The notes: generated by a model not told the origin, from the letters alone. DNA of 64,000 bases from Streptosporangium lutulentum (GCF_030811455.1 NZ_JAUSQU010000001.1:8060001-8124000); one strand, 5' to 3'. Numbered from the stretch's first letter, positions 39,106-48,011 are shown. A program made the numbers and translations.

Positions 39106-40191
39106 CTAGACGTAGCGCTCCAGGATGGACGACTCGGCCAGCCTGGACAGACCCTCGCGGATGTGGCGGGCCCTGGCCTCGCCGACCCCGCCCACCTCCT
39201 GGAGGTCGCCGATGCTGGCGGCCAGGAGTTTCTGCAAACTGGCGAACTGGTCGACCAGCCGGTCGACCACCGTGCCGGGGAGGCGGGGAACCTTGGCCAG
39301 CAGGCGATAGCCCCTGGGACTCACCGCGCCTTCCAGGGCGTCGTTGCCCGAGTAGCCCAGAACCTGGGCCACGGTGGGGAGATCGAGCAGATCGTCGGCG
39401 GACAACTGATCGAGGTCGTGCAGGGCCTCGGCGAACTTGCGCGGCCGGCGGCCCGCCGTGGGCAGGTAGTCGCGCACGATGAGCTCGCGGTCGCTTTCCG
39501 TGCCGGCCACCAGCTCGTTCAGCTGCAGGGAGAGCAGCCGGCCGTCGGTGCCGAGCTCGATCACGTAGCCGGCGATCTCGTCGGAGATGCGCCTGACCAT
39601 CTCCAGGCGCTGGGCGACCACCGCGACGTCGCGGACCGTCACCAGATCCTCGATCTCCAGCGCCGACAGCGTGCCGGAGACCTCGTCCAGCCGCAGCTTG
39701 TAGCGCTCCAACGTGGCCAGGGCCTGGTTGGCCTTGGAGAGGATCACCGCGGACTCCTCCAGCACGTAGCGGATGCCGTCCAGATAGAGGGCGATGATCC
39801 GCATGGACTTGCTGAGGGAGATGACGGGGAAGGCCGTCTGCACCGCCACACGCTGGGCGGTGCGGTGCCGGGTTCCGGACTCGTCGGTGGGGATCGACGG
39901 GTCGGGCATCAGGTGCACGGCCGCGCGCACGATTTTGAGATCGCCCGCGTTGAGGACGATGGCGCCGTCCATCTTGGCCAGCTCGCGCAGTCGCGTCGCG
40001 GAGAACTCGACGTCCAGCTCGAACCCGCCGCTGCAGATCTCCTCGACCGTGCCGTCGTAACCCAGAACGATCAGGCCGCCCGTGTGCCCGCGAAGGATGC
40101 GTTCCAGGCCGTCGCGCAACGCGGTGCCCGGGGCGACCGCGGCCAGAATGCCTCTTCGGCGTTCGTCAAGACCTCTATAGATTGCTGCCAC
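39106..40191 (-). CDS. disA: DNA integrity scanning diadenylate cyclase DisA
   Basis: DisA scans DNA and makes c-di-AMP from two ATP when DNA is intact. The 361-residue product has the DAC domain with the catalytic DGA (AKMDGAIVL) and GTRHRTAQRVAVQT motifs, a central helical spine, and a C-terminal helix-hairpin-helix DNA-binding domain (LLAASIGDLQEVGGVGEARARHIREGL). The GTG start at 40191 follows a GGGGG stretch. radA lies upstream on the same strand, the classic radA-disA arrangement, in which RadA can inhibit DisA. The NlpC/P60 gene at 27569-28621 carries a riboswitch for its product. Confidence 0.97.
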   Translation of the reverse strand: MAAIYRGLDERRRGILAAVAPGTALRDGLERILRGHTGGLIVLGYDGTVEEICSGGFELDVEFSATRLRELAKMDGAIVLNAGDLKIVRAAVHLMPDPSIPTDESGTRHRTAQRVAVQTAFPVISLSKSMRIIALYLDGIRYVLEESAVILSKANQALATLERYKLRLDEVSGTLSALEIEDLVTVRDVAVVAQRLEMVRRISDEIAGYVIELGTDGRLLSLQLNELVAGTESDRELIVRDYLPTAGRRPRKFAEALHDLDQLSADDLLDLPTVAQVLGYSGNDALEGAVSPRGYRLLAKVPRLPGTVVDRLVDQFASLQKLLAASIGDLQEVGGVGEARARHIREGLSRLAESSILERYV

Positions 40192-40415
40192 ATGACCCCC
40201 GTGGTCCGCGTATCACGCTCAGCCTACCGGCGAAGGTTCCGTGAGACCGGAATCATCACCAGATCACACCCAATACGGTGACCGAGGCTTCCGGCCGGAG
40301 CTTCCGTCATCACCTGACCGGCCGGTGAACTCCTCGCGCGGGCGGTGCGAGGAGACGGGCCGCGTCGAACGACGATCGCCTCGTGAAACGGCGGGCGAGG
40401 TCCTTCGTGGGCAGG

Positions 40416-41816
40416 TCACGTGACGTGGGTGAGCGCGTCCCAGACGTTCTGCGCCTCGACGACGTCGAAGCCGGGCGCGAAGTTCGCGGCGCGCCCACCG
40501 ACCGGAACCAGGGAGTTCTGGCCGTTGCGCTTGCTGCCCGTGTCGAGGGAGCCCGTGGGGACCAGCGCACGGGTGAAGCCCAGTCGCGCCGCCTCCGACA
40601 GGCGGCGCCGTACGTCACGCACCGGGCGCAGCTCTCCTGCCAGGCCCACCTCGCCCAGCACGACCAGCCCGGACGGCAGCGCCTTGTCTCCGGCGGCGCT
40701 GGCCACCGCGAGCATCACCGACAGGTCGATCGCGGGATCGCTGAGCTTGATGCCGCCCACGGTCGCGGTGAACACGTCGCAGCCGCCGAGTTTGGCGTTG
40801 AGCCGCCGCTCCAGGACGGCCAGCACCATCGTCACCCGGTAGGTGTCGAGCCCGGAGGAGGAACGGCGGGGCTGCTGGGCCTCGGTGCGGGCGACCAGGG
40901 CCTGAACCTCGGCCGGCAGCGGCCGGGTGCCCTCCAGGGTGACCGTGACGCACGTGCCGGGGACGGGCTCGGCACGGTGGGAGACGAACAGCCCGCTGGC
41001 GTCGGCGATGCCCTCGATGCCCCCCTCGTGCAGGTCGAAGCAGCCGACCTCGTCGACCGGGCCGTAGCGGTTTTTGATCGCACGGACCATGCGGAGCCGG
41101 GAGTGCCGGTCGCCCTCGAAGTGGAGCACGACGTCGACCAGGTGTTCCAGCGTGCGAGGACCGGCGATCGAGCCCTCCTTGGTGACGTGGCCGACCAGCA
41201 CGGTGGACATGCCGCGCTCCTTGGCCAGCCGCACCAGGTTGCCGGCGACCTCCCTGACCTGTGTGACCCCGCCGGGCACGCCGGTCGCGAGAGCGGAGCC
41301 GATGGTCTGCACCGAGTCGACGATGAGCAGGTCGGGCTGGACCTTCTCGACGTGCGTCACCAGCGCGCTCAGGTCGGTCTCGGCCGCCAGGTAGAGCCGG
41401 TCCTGGATCGCGCCGATCCGGTCGGCCCTGACCCGCACCTGGGCGGCCGACTCCTCACCGGTGATGTAGAGGACGGTCTGCTGCCGGGCGGTCTTGGCCG
41501 CGGCCTCCAGCAGGAGCGTCGACTTGCCGATGCCGGGCTCACCGGCCAGCAGGACGACCGCGCCGGGCACCAGGCCGCCGCCGAGGGCCCGGTCGAGCTC
41601 GGGGACCCCGGTGCTGCGCGCGTGCGCGACCTCGGCCTTGACCTGCCCGATCGGGACAGCCGGAGCCGACACCGCCCCGGCCGTGGCCACGTGCACGCCT
41701 CCGCGGGCGTTCTCCTCGGCGACAGTGCCCCAGGCCTGGCACTCGCCACAGCGGCCGACCCACTTGGCGGTCTGCCATCCGCATTCGGCACAGCGGTAAC
41801 CGACCTTCTTCACCAT
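40416..41816 (-). CDS. radA: DNA repair protein RadA (Sms)
   Basis: RadA processes recombination intermediates and branch migration. The 466-residue product has the N-terminal C4 zinc finger (CAECGWQTAKWVGRCGEC), Walker A LLAGEPGIGKSTLLLE, the RadA-specific KNRYGPVDEVGCF and a C-terminal Lon-protease-like domain (GLVVLGEVGLAGELRPV). I chose ATG 41816 (MVKKVGYRCAECG). TACCGT lies 6 bases upstream on the minus strand, suggesting leaderless transcription. It is 224 bases from disA, probably the same transcription unit. Confidence 0.95.
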   Translation of the reverse strand: MVKKVGYRCAECGWQTAKWVGRCGECQAWGTVAEENARGGVHVATAGAVSAPAVPIGQVKAEVAHARSTGVPELDRALGGGLVPGAVVLLAGEPGIGKSTLLLEAAAKTARQQTVLYITGEESAAQVRVRADRIGAIQDRLYLAAETDLSALVTHVEKVQPDLLIVDSVQTIGSALATGVPGGVTQVREVAGNLVRLAKERGMSTVLVGHVTKEGSIAGPRTLEHLVDVVLHFEGDRHSRLRMVRAIKNRYGPVDEVGCFDLHEGGIEGIADASGLFVSHRAEPVPGTCVTVTLEGTRPLPAEVQALVARTEAQQPRRSSSGLDTYRVTMVLAVLERRLNAKLGGCDVFTATVGGIKLSDPAIDLSVMLAVASAAGDKALPSGLVVLGEVGLAGELRPVRDVRRRLSEAARLGFTRALVPTGSLDTGSKRNGQNSLVPVGGRAANFAPGFDVVEAQNVWDALTHVT

Positions 41817-41844
41817 GGCCGAACGGTACCGGCAGGGACCGACA

Positions 41845-41882
41845 ACTTTCACCCGGTACGGCATGCCGTACCCGGTGAAAGT
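41845..41882. promoter_or_regulatory. 38-bp near-perfect dyad between trxA and radA
   Basis: The 18-base arms ACTTTCACCCGGTACGGC and GCCGTACCCGGTGAAAGT, centred on AT, match at all but one position. It lies 29 bases upstream of the radA start and 139 bases after the trxA stop. It could be a terminator of merR-trxA, without a U-tract, or an operator for radA. Confidence 0.6.
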
Positions 41883-42020
41883 CGCGAAGATCTCACCCGG
41901 CCCGGGTGCGGGCGGGTTCGGCGGCCAGGCTCGACCTTCCCCGCGGGAGGGGCGATACGCCGAGCATGGGCCGGTGGTTCGACGTTTCCGTGGGCGGGGG
42001 CGATCCGGGAGCGGTCGCGA

Positions 42021-42335
42021 CTAGATGTGGCCTTCGATGTCGGCGAGGAGCAGGCGCTTGGGCTTGGCGCCCATGATCTGCTTGACCACTTCGCCACCCT
42101 TGTAGAGGTTGAGCGTCGGCAGGCCGAGGACGCCGTACCTGGCGGTGATCTCGGGATAGTCGTCGGCGTTGAGCTTGGCGATCGTGACGCGGTCGCCGTA
42201 CTCGGCCTCGATCTCCTCCAGGACCGGCGCGATCATCTTGCAGGGCCCGCACCAGTCGGCCCAGAAGTCGACCAGAACGGGCTTGTCGCTCTCCAGCACC
42301 TGCTCGGCGAAGTTCTCGGCGTTCAACGTGATCAT
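42021..42335 (-). CDS. trxA: Thioredoxin
   Basis: This 104-residue disulfide reductase has the active site WCGPC in VDFWADWCGPCKMIAPVL and the cis-Pro segment GLPTLNLYKGGE. The start (ATG 42335) overlaps the stop of the upstream MerR regulator (ATGA), so the two are translationally coupled. GGGAGAATC serves as ribosome-binding site. Longer in-frame extensions upstream are not thioredoxin. Together with the Cys-rich MerR this suggests a thiol- or metal-responsive pair. Confidence 0.93.
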   Translation of the reverse strand: MITLNAENFAEQVLESDKPVLVDFWADWCGPCKMIAPVLEEIEAEYGDRVTIAKLNADDYPEITARYGVLGLPTLNLYKGGEVVKQIMGAKPKRLLLADIEGHI

Positions 42336-42712
42336 GATTCTCCCACTTTCCTCAATACGCATCCGGGACAGGCCGTGGTCAGCTGCGCGGCCACCTCCGC
42401 CCGCCGGGCGAGCAGCATGCGGATCTCGTCGTCGATCTCGGTCAGCTTGCGCTGGTAGACGGCCACCGACTCGGGGCAGGATCCTCCGGACTCGTGCCCG
42501 GCCCGCAGGCAGGCCACGAACGGCCGGGCGTCCTCCAGGGTGAACCCGACGCCGAGCAGCGACCGGATCTCGGTGACGAGTTTGAGGTCGGCCTCGCTGT
42601 ACTCCCGGTACCCGTTGGCCGTCCGCCGCGCCGTGATCATTCCCTGCTGCTCGTAGTAGCGCAGCGCACGGGTGCTGACCCCGGCCCGTCGTGCGAACTC
42701 CCCGATCCGCAT
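42332..42712 (-). CDS. MerR-family regulator with C-terminal CPGC motif
   Basis: The 126-residue product has the MerR winged-helix domain (MRIGEFARRAGVSTRALRYYEQQGM, ANGYREYSEADLKLV), a dimerisation helix and a C-terminus with cysteines in GGSCPES and ACPGCVLRK. Those cysteines could sense thiols, oxidants or metals. ATG 42712 has GAAGGGAGG upstream. Its promoter holds an 8-bp-armed dyad within a 19-base spacer, the hallmark of MerR activation. It is coupled to trxA. Confidence 0.88.
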   Translation of the reverse strand: MRIGEFARRAGVSTRALRYYEQQGMITARRTANGYREYSEADLKLVTEIRSLLGVGFTLEDARPFVACLRAGHESGGSCPESVAVYQRKLTEIDDEIRMLLARRAEVAAQLTTACPGCVLRKVGES

Positions 42713-42733
42713 TCGGCCCTCCCTTCGTCCCCA

Positions 42734-42764
42734 CGGTAAACGTTGACGCCAATGTCAACGTCAA
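42734..42764 (-). promoter_or_regulatory. MerR-type promoter/operator of merR-trxA
   Basis: The minus-strand -35 TTGACG (42759-42764) and -10 TTACCG (42734-42739) are spaced by 19 bases. The perfect dyad ACGTTGAC-N6-GTCAACGT (42740-42761) fills the spacer. Over-long spacers with a centred dyad are diagnostic for MerR regulators, so the regulator probably controls its own operon. Confidence 0.75.
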
Positions 42765-42871
42765 GCGCCTGCCGGGATCCGGTTGTTCCCCCTCGCCGGG
42801 CCCTCGCCGGGCCCGGCGAGGTCGTGTCCCCGCCGTGCTCGCCCCCGCGTTCGCCGTCGTGGGCCAAGCGG

Positions 42872-43558
42872 TCAGAACGACTTCCAGCGCAGGATGTTGG
42901 GGTAGGCGAGTTCCAGGCCGGGGGTCTCCGCGATGGCGAGTTCCGCGATCGCCGAGGTGAACTCGATGCGGAGCACCGCCTCCAGGTCGGCGCGGCGGTC
43001 GAAGGACATGCGCAGGTCGAGGCGCTGGGCGTGCCAGCCGTGACGGCTCCAGAAGTTCTCGACGGATCTGGCGGAGTAGGCGGGGATGGACTGGCTGAAC
43101 CAGCGGCCGAAGGCGCCGCGGGTGGAGTCGAGGTCGATCACGAAGGCCGCGCCGCCTCGCCGTACCACCCGGGAGAGCTCGGCCAGTCCCGGTTCGCAAC
43201 CGGGGCCGAAGAAGTAGGCCCAGCGGGCGACGGCAACGTCCACCGAGGCGTTGGGGAGCGGGAGCGCCTGGGCGGTGGCCTCGTGGATCTCGACGTTGGA
43301 CAGGGACCGGCAGCGCCGCCTGGCCAGGCTGACGAGGTTCGTGTGCGGCTCGACGCCGATCACGCGGGCGGCCGTGGCGGACAGGGACGGCAGGTGGTAG
43401 CCGGTACCGCAACCGATGTCGAGCACGGTCGCCCCGTTCCACGGCCGGATGGCCGCCATCGCGGCCTCGACCCGGCCCTCGGGGTCCACCGCGCGGTTCT
43501 CCAGCTCGTAGATCTGGGGCGTGTTCCAGATGTTGGGGCTGGGGATGGCGCCCTTCAT
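42872..43558 (-). CDS. Class I SAM-dependent methyltransferase
   Basis: The 228-residue product has the SAM-binding motif I VLDIGCGTGYHLPSL, motif II VIGVEPHTNLV and the AQALPLPNASVDVAVARWAYFF segment seen in UbiE/Methyltransf_11 proteins. The substrate cannot be inferred. It lies 159 bases upstream of the merR promoter in the same direction but has its own ATG at 43558. The N-terminus NIWNTPQIYELENRAVDPEG is commonly seen in actinobacterial members. Confidence 0.85.
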   Translation of the reverse strand: MKGAIPSPNIWNTPQIYELENRAVDPEGRVEAAMAAIRPWNGATVLDIGCGTGYHLPSLSATAARVIGVEPHTNLVSLARRRCRSLSNVEIHEATAQALPLPNASVDVAVARWAYFFGPGCEPGLAELSRVVRRGGAAFVIDLDSTRGAFGRWFSQSIPAYSARSVENFWSRHGWHAQRLDLRMSFDRRADLEAVLRIEFTSAIAELAIAETPGLELAYPNILRWKSF

Positions 43559-43813
43559 CGGGTTTCCTCGACGGAGACACCGGGGCGTCCCGGCCGGGTT
43601 CGTCCCGAGGGCGGTCGTCGGCGGGTCGGGGAGGCCGGCCCATAAGGGCTGGAACTCTTCCGCTCCGACCGGGGGGAGGATGTCAGGGACCGCAGCATAC
43701 CATCACCATAGCCACGCGTGACCAGGTGTATGCCGTCACCGTGAGGGTGTGATCTCCGTTGCATCAGTGAGGCTGCACGCCACTCTTCTTCGGACGCGCT
43801 TAGGCTGGCAAAC

Positions 43814-43958
43814 GTGAGTGAGCGAAGCGAGCGAGCCGACGGGCATGGCGGCGTTCGCGAACGCGGGCTCCGAGCCGTCGGGCGAGGGGGCCGTGTGAGT
43901 GGGCGAGGCGAGCGAGCCGGTGGGCATGGCGGCGTTCGCGCGCACGTACTCCGAGCCG
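43814..43958. repeat. 64-bp direct repeat, offset 81 bases
   Basis: The segment 43814-43877 recurs at 43895-43958, with common blocks GGGCATGGCGGCGTTCGCG and CTCCGAGCCG at a constant 81-base offset. The gap 43559-43974 contains this repeat and no supported gene. AGTGAGCGAAGCGAGCGAG strings are frequent dispersed repeats in actinomycete genomes. Confidence 0.7.
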
Positions 43959-43974
43959 GAGACAAGGAAGCAGT

Positions 43975-44787
43975 ATGAGCGTCATCCGAGTACCTGGGGC
44001 GAAGATCGCGCTGTCCACCGCGTCGGTGTACCCCGAACGCACCCCGGACGCCTTCGAGCTGGCCGCGCGGCTGGGATACGACGGCGTCGAGATCATGGTG
44101 GGCGCCGATCCCGTGAGCCAGGACGTGGATGTTCTGGAGCGGTTGTCCGACCACTACCAGCTGCCGATCCTGGCCATCCACGCGCCGTGCCTGCTGGTCA
44201 CCCAGCGGGTCTGGGGCAGGGATCCCTGGGCCAAGCTCCAACGGGCGCAGAAGGCCGCCGAGCGGGTCGGCGCCAAGACGGTCGTGGTGCATCCGCCGTT
44301 CCGCTGGCAGCGCGACTACGCGCGTGATTTCGAGGTCGGCCTGGCCAGGATGCGGGACGAGACGGACGTGATCTTCGCGGTGGAGAACATGTTCCCGTTG
44401 AAGGCCCGGGGCAACGAGGTCGTCCCGTACTCACCCGACTGGAATCCGGTCGACCACGATTTCCCGCACGTCACGCTGGATCTCTCCCACACGGCGGTGT
44501 CCGGTTCCGACGCCCTGGAGATGTTCACCAAGCTCGGTGACCGGCTCGCCCACCTGCACCTGGCCGACGGCGTCGGGGTGCAGAACAAGGACGAGCACCT
44601 GGTTCCCGGCCGGGGCAGCCAGCCCTGCGCCCCGATCCTGGAGCGTATGGCGGGCAACGGGTTCGGCGGGCTGGTCGTGCTGGAGATCAACACGCGCAAG
44701 GCCGCGAGCCGTACGGAGCGGATCGACGACCTCACCGAGGCGCTGGCCTTCGCACGCCTGCACCTCGCCGCGTCGTCCAACGCGTGA
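43975..44787 (+). CDS. Sugar phosphate isomerase/epimerase (TIM barrel, AP endonuclease 2 family)
   Basis: The 270-residue product has the family pattern IALSTASVYPERTPDAFELAARLGYDGVEIMVG, HAPCLLV, VVVHPPF, FAVENMFP and HVTLDLSHTAVSG, with the conserved His/Glu/Asp metal ligands of xylose isomerase-like barrels. ATG 43975 has AAGGAAG upstream. It is followed by a TetR regulator. Members act on sugars, inositols or hydroxypyruvate; the substrate here is unknown. Confidence 0.85.
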   Translation: MSVIRVPGAKIALSTASVYPERTPDAFELAARLGYDGVEIMVGADPVSQDVDVLERLSDHYQLPILAIHAPCLLVTQRVWGRDPWAKLQRAQKAAERVGAKTVVVHPPFRWQRDYARDFEVGLARMRDETDVIFAVENMFPLKARGNEVVPYSPDWNPVDHDFPHVTLDLSHTAVSGSDALEMFTKLGDRLAHLHLADGVGVQNKDEHLVPGRGSQPCAPILERMAGNGFGGLVVLEINTRKAASRTERIDDLTEALAFARLHLAASSNA

Positions 44788-44850
44788 GATCCTCCATCGC
44801 GGGGAGAACGGCATGCGTGTGAGGAGTCCGTCCGCGCGCGGGTGATCGAA

Positions 44851-44889
44851 CCATCCGTACGGTGGAACGTGTCAGCCGAACCATCCGTA
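44851..44889. promoter_or_regulatory. Repeated element upstream of the TetR gene
   Basis: CGAACCATCCGTA occurs twice with a 30-base offset (44847-44859 and 44877-44889). The first extends into the near-palindrome CCATCCGTACGGTGG (44851-44865). The location fits autoregulation by the TetR protein. Confidence 0.35.
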
Positions 44890-44954
44890 TGTTGGCAGCG
44901 CGCCGGCGCGTGAGCCGACCGTCCGTAAGCGAGCAGGACATCAGCGAGCACGAC

Positions 44955-45599
44955 ATGAGCGAACCTCCGACCGGATCTCCCGCGAGCGAGCCCTCCCCGG
45001 GCGAGCCGGCGACGGCGGTCAGAAGACGTCCGGGACGCAGACCGGGGACGGCCGACACGCGGGGGCAGATTCTCGCGGCGGCGCGCGAGACCTTCTCGGA
45101 GAAGGGGTTCGACAAGGCGACCATCCGGGGCATCGCCCGCCGGGCGGGGGTGGACCCGGCGCTGGTCCACCACTATTTCGCCGGCAAGGAGGGCGTGTTC
45201 GTCGCCGCCATGGAGCTGCCGATCACCCCCGACAACGTCATCCCGGCGATTCTCGCGGGGCCGCGAGAGGAGATCGGTGAGCGGCTGGCCCGGTTCATCC
45301 TGACGATGACCTCGGACGCCGAGGCCCGCCAGCCCGTACTGGCGCTGCTCCGCACCGCGATGACCAACGATCAGATGGTCGTCATGATCCGGGAGTTCAT
45401 GACGCAGGCGTTGCTGAACCGGGTCGCGGAGATCCTCCAGATCCCGCCGATCCGGATGGAGGTGGCCTTCGCCCAGATGTTCGGCGTGATCCTGATGCGG
45501 TACGTCGTCAAGCTCGAACCCCTGGCCTCGGTCGAGATCGAGGAGCTGGTCGAGCTGCTCGCACCCACGATCCAGCGCTATCTCGATCCACCTGACTGA
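44955..45599 (+). CDS. TetR-family transcriptional regulator
   Basis: The product has a disordered Pro/Ser/Arg-rich N-terminus (to RRRPGRRPG), then the TetR DNA-binding domain TRGQILAAARETFSEKGFDKATIRGIARRAGVDPALVHHYFAGKEGVF and an all-helical C-terminal domain with a TetR_C_17-like pattern (DNVIPAILAGPREEIGERL). The start is uncertain: ATG 44955 was chosen for a compact protein, but the frame is open to GTG 44862, and none has a good ribosome-binding site. Repeats upstream could be its operator. It does not overlap its neighbours. Confidence 0.85.
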   Translation: MSEPPTGSPASEPSPGEPATAVRRRPGRRPGTADTRGQILAAARETFSEKGFDKATIRGIARRAGVDPALVHHYFAGKEGVFVAAMELPITPDNVIPAILAGPREEIGERLARFILTMTSDAEARQPVLALLRTAMTNDQMVVMIREFMTQALLNRVAEILQIPPIRMEVAFAQMFGVILMRYVVKLEPLASVEIEELVELLAPTIQRYLDPPD

Positions 45600-45860
45600 T
45601 CTCCGCCCCGGTCTTCCGTCCGGAGCACGGGTCCTTCGGCCAGGCGTCTCCCCGATTTCTCGGGGCTTCGGGCGATCCATGATGCATGCAGCGGTATACA
45701 GAGCATTGTTCTGGGTACCGGATTGACCGTATGGTGACTACGTCACGACGGTCCCGTCCCGGGGAGAAAGTTACTCACGGGTAGGATCTGTGGTGACCCG
45801 TCGTCGCCGTGGATGATCGGCGGCCGTACGCTGGCAGCCAACGCCGTCTTGGGAGGATCT

Positions 45861-48011
45861 GTGCTCTGGGTAGCGATCATCGGGCTGATCATGACAGCCG
45901 TCGCGGTCACGCTTGCCGCGCGCCGTGTGCTGTTCCTCTACAAGCTCGCGACCATCGGGCCGGCCGCGCCCGAGCGGATCGAATACGCCAGGAACAACGT
46001 CGGCGAGGAGATCAAGGCCCAGCTGGTCGAGGTCCTGGGGCAGAGGAAACTGCTGAAGTGGACGGCCTCCGGCGTCGCGCACGCCTTCGTGATGTGGGCG
46101 TTCCTCATCCTGGCGACCGTCTACCTTGAGGCGTACGGCTCCCTGATCCAGGGCGCGATCACCGGCACTCCCGACTTCCACATCCCGCTCATCGGGACCT
46201 GGGCCGTTCTGGGCTTCCTGCAGGACTTCATCGCCGTCGCGGCCTTCTTCGGCCTGGTCGCCTTCGCGGTCATCAGGATCAAGAACTCGCCGAAGAAGCT
46301 GGGACGCAGGTCCCGCTTCTCGGGATCGCACCTCGGCGGCGCCTGGCTCGTCCTCTTCATGATCTTCAACGTGATCTGGACGATGCTCCTCTTCCGCGGT
46401 GCGGCGATCAACACCGGCAACCTCCCCTACGCCTCCGGGGCGTTCGCCTCCGAGGCCGCGGCCGCGGTGCTGCGACCGCTGGGCGACTCGGCCAACGAGG
46501 TGATCGAGCACGTCGGGCTGCTCCTGCACATCGGCGTCATGCTGGTGTTCCTCGTCATCGTGGTGAACTCCAAGCACCTGCACATCTTCACCGCGCCGCT
46601 GAACGTGATGTTCTCCCGCCGTCCCGACGGCATGGGCGCGGCGCAGCCGCTGCGGATCGACGGCAAGGTCGTCGACTTCGAGGACGAGAACCTCGACGGC
46701 GACAGGCTCGGCCGGGGCAAGATCGAGGACACCACCTGGAAGGGGTTCCTCGACTTCTACACCTGTACCGAGTGCGGGCGCTGCCAGGACCAGTGCCCGG
46801 CCTGGAACACCGACAAGCCGCTGTCACCGAAGATGCTCATCCTCGAACAGCGCGACCACGCCTTCAAGGTCGCGCCGTACCTGATGGCCACCGAGGAGCA
46901 GCGCGCCGACCTGCACGAGGACGTCCTCTCCCTGCTGAACAAGCCCCTGGTCGGCGAGGACGGCGTCATCCACCCGGACGTGCTCTGGTCCTGCACCAAC
47001 TGCGGCGCCTGCGTCGAGCAGTGCCCGGTGGACATCGAGCACATCGACCACATCCTCGACATGCGCCGCTACCAGGCGATGGTGGAGTCGAACTTCCCGT
47101 CCGAGGCCGGCGTCATGGTCAAGAACCTGGAGAACAAGGGCAACCCGTGGGGGATGTCCGAGATGAAGCGGGCCGACTGGATCGAGGAGCTCGCGAGCCG
47201 CGACGACGATCCGATCGAGATCCAGCTCATCGACGAGAAGATGCCCGAGGACACCGAATACCTGTTCTGGGTCGGCTGCGCGGGAGCCCTGGAGGACCGG
47301 GCCAAGAAGACCACCAAGGCGGTCGCGGAGTTGCTGCACATCGCGGGCGTCAAGTTCGCGGTGCTCGGCCCGATGGAGGCCTGCACCGGTGACCCGGCCC
47401 GCCGCCTGGGCATGGAGTACCTCTTCGACATGCTGGCCAAGCAGAACATCGAGACGCTGAACGAGGCCGGGGTCAAGAAGATCGTCGCGACCTGCCCGCA
47501 CTGCTTCAACACCCTCGCCAACGAATACCCGCAACTCGGCGGCACCTACGAGGTGGTCCACCACACCCAGCTGCTGGCGAAGCTGGTGGACGAGGGCAAG
47601 CTGATCCCGGTCACCCCGATCGAAGAGAAGATCACCTACCACGACCCGTGCTTCCTCGGCCGCCACAACAAGGTGTACTCCCAGCCGCGGGACATCATGG
47701 CCAAGGTCCCCGGAGTGCAGACCCAGGAGATGCACCGCCACAAGGATCGCGGCTTCTGCTGCGGCGCGGGCGGCGCGCGGATGTGGATGGAGGAGCGGCT
47801 CGGAAAGCGCATCAACACCGAGCGTGTGGACGAGGCGCTGACCACCGACCCGGACACCATCTCCACCGCGTGCCCGTTCTGCCTGGTCATGCTGGGTGAC
47901 TCGATCAACGAGAAGAAGAGTTCGGGCGAGGCCAAGGAGACCCTGGAGGTCGTGGACGTCTCCCAGCTTCTGATCAAATCCATCAAGGGGCAGCCGGTCG
48001 GAGCGTCCTGA
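45861..48011 (+). CDS. EtfD-like membrane Fe-S oxidoreductase (HdrD/GlpC-type)
   Basis: The 716-residue protein starts with five or six membrane segments of the NarI/HdrE type, followed by two 4Fe-4S ferredoxin motifs (CTECGRCQDQCPAW near residue 302, CTNCGACVEQCP near 378) and two CCG domains (e.g. RGFCCGAGGARMWMEE). This is the architecture of mycobacterial Rv0338c (EtfD), thought to pass electrons from ETF/acyl-CoA dehydrogenases to menaquinone. GTG 45861 has GGGAGG 5 bases away and begins at the first membrane segment. Upstream in-frame ATG 45813 lacks such a site. No etfAB genes are nearby. Confidence 0.87.
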   Translation: MLWVAIIGLIMTAVAVTLAARRVLFLYKLATIGPAAPERIEYARNNVGEEIKAQLVEVLGQRKLLKWTASGVAHAFVMWAFLILATVYLEAYGSLIQGAITGTPDFHIPLIGTWAVLGFLQDFIAVAAFFGLVAFAVIRIKNSPKKLGRRSRFSGSHLGGAWLVLFMIFNVIWTMLLFRGAAINTGNLPYASGAFASEAAAAVLRPLGDSANEVIEHVGLLLHIGVMLVFLVIVVNSKHLHIFTAPLNVMFSRRPDGMGAAQPLRIDGKVVDFEDENLDGDRLGRGKIEDTTWKGFLDFYTCTECGRCQDQCPAWNTDKPLSPKMLILEQRDHAFKVAPYLMATEEQRADLHEDVLSLLNKPLVGEDGVIHPDVLWSCTNCGACVEQCPVDIEHIDHILDMRRYQAMVESNFPSEAGVMVKNLENKGNPWGMSEMKRADWIEELASRDDDPIEIQLIDEKMPEDTEYLFWVGCAGALEDRAKKTTKAVAELLHIAGVKFAVLGPMEACTGDPARRLGMEYLFDMLAKQNIETLNEAGVKKIVATCPHCFNTLANEYPQLGGTYEVVHHTQLLAKLVDEGKLIPVTPIEEKITYHDPCFLGRHNKVYSQPRDIMAKVPGVQTQEMHRHKDRGFCCGAGGARMWMEERLGKRINTERVDEALTTDPDTISTACPFCLVMLGDSINEKKSSGEAKETLEVVDVSQLLIKSIKGQPVGAS

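Noticed and set aside
42021..43643. A 540-codon frame joining thioredoxin to a long upstream stretch
   Set aside because: Only the last 104 codons are thioredoxin. The rest overlaps the MerR and methyltransferase genes in another frame and lacks similarity.
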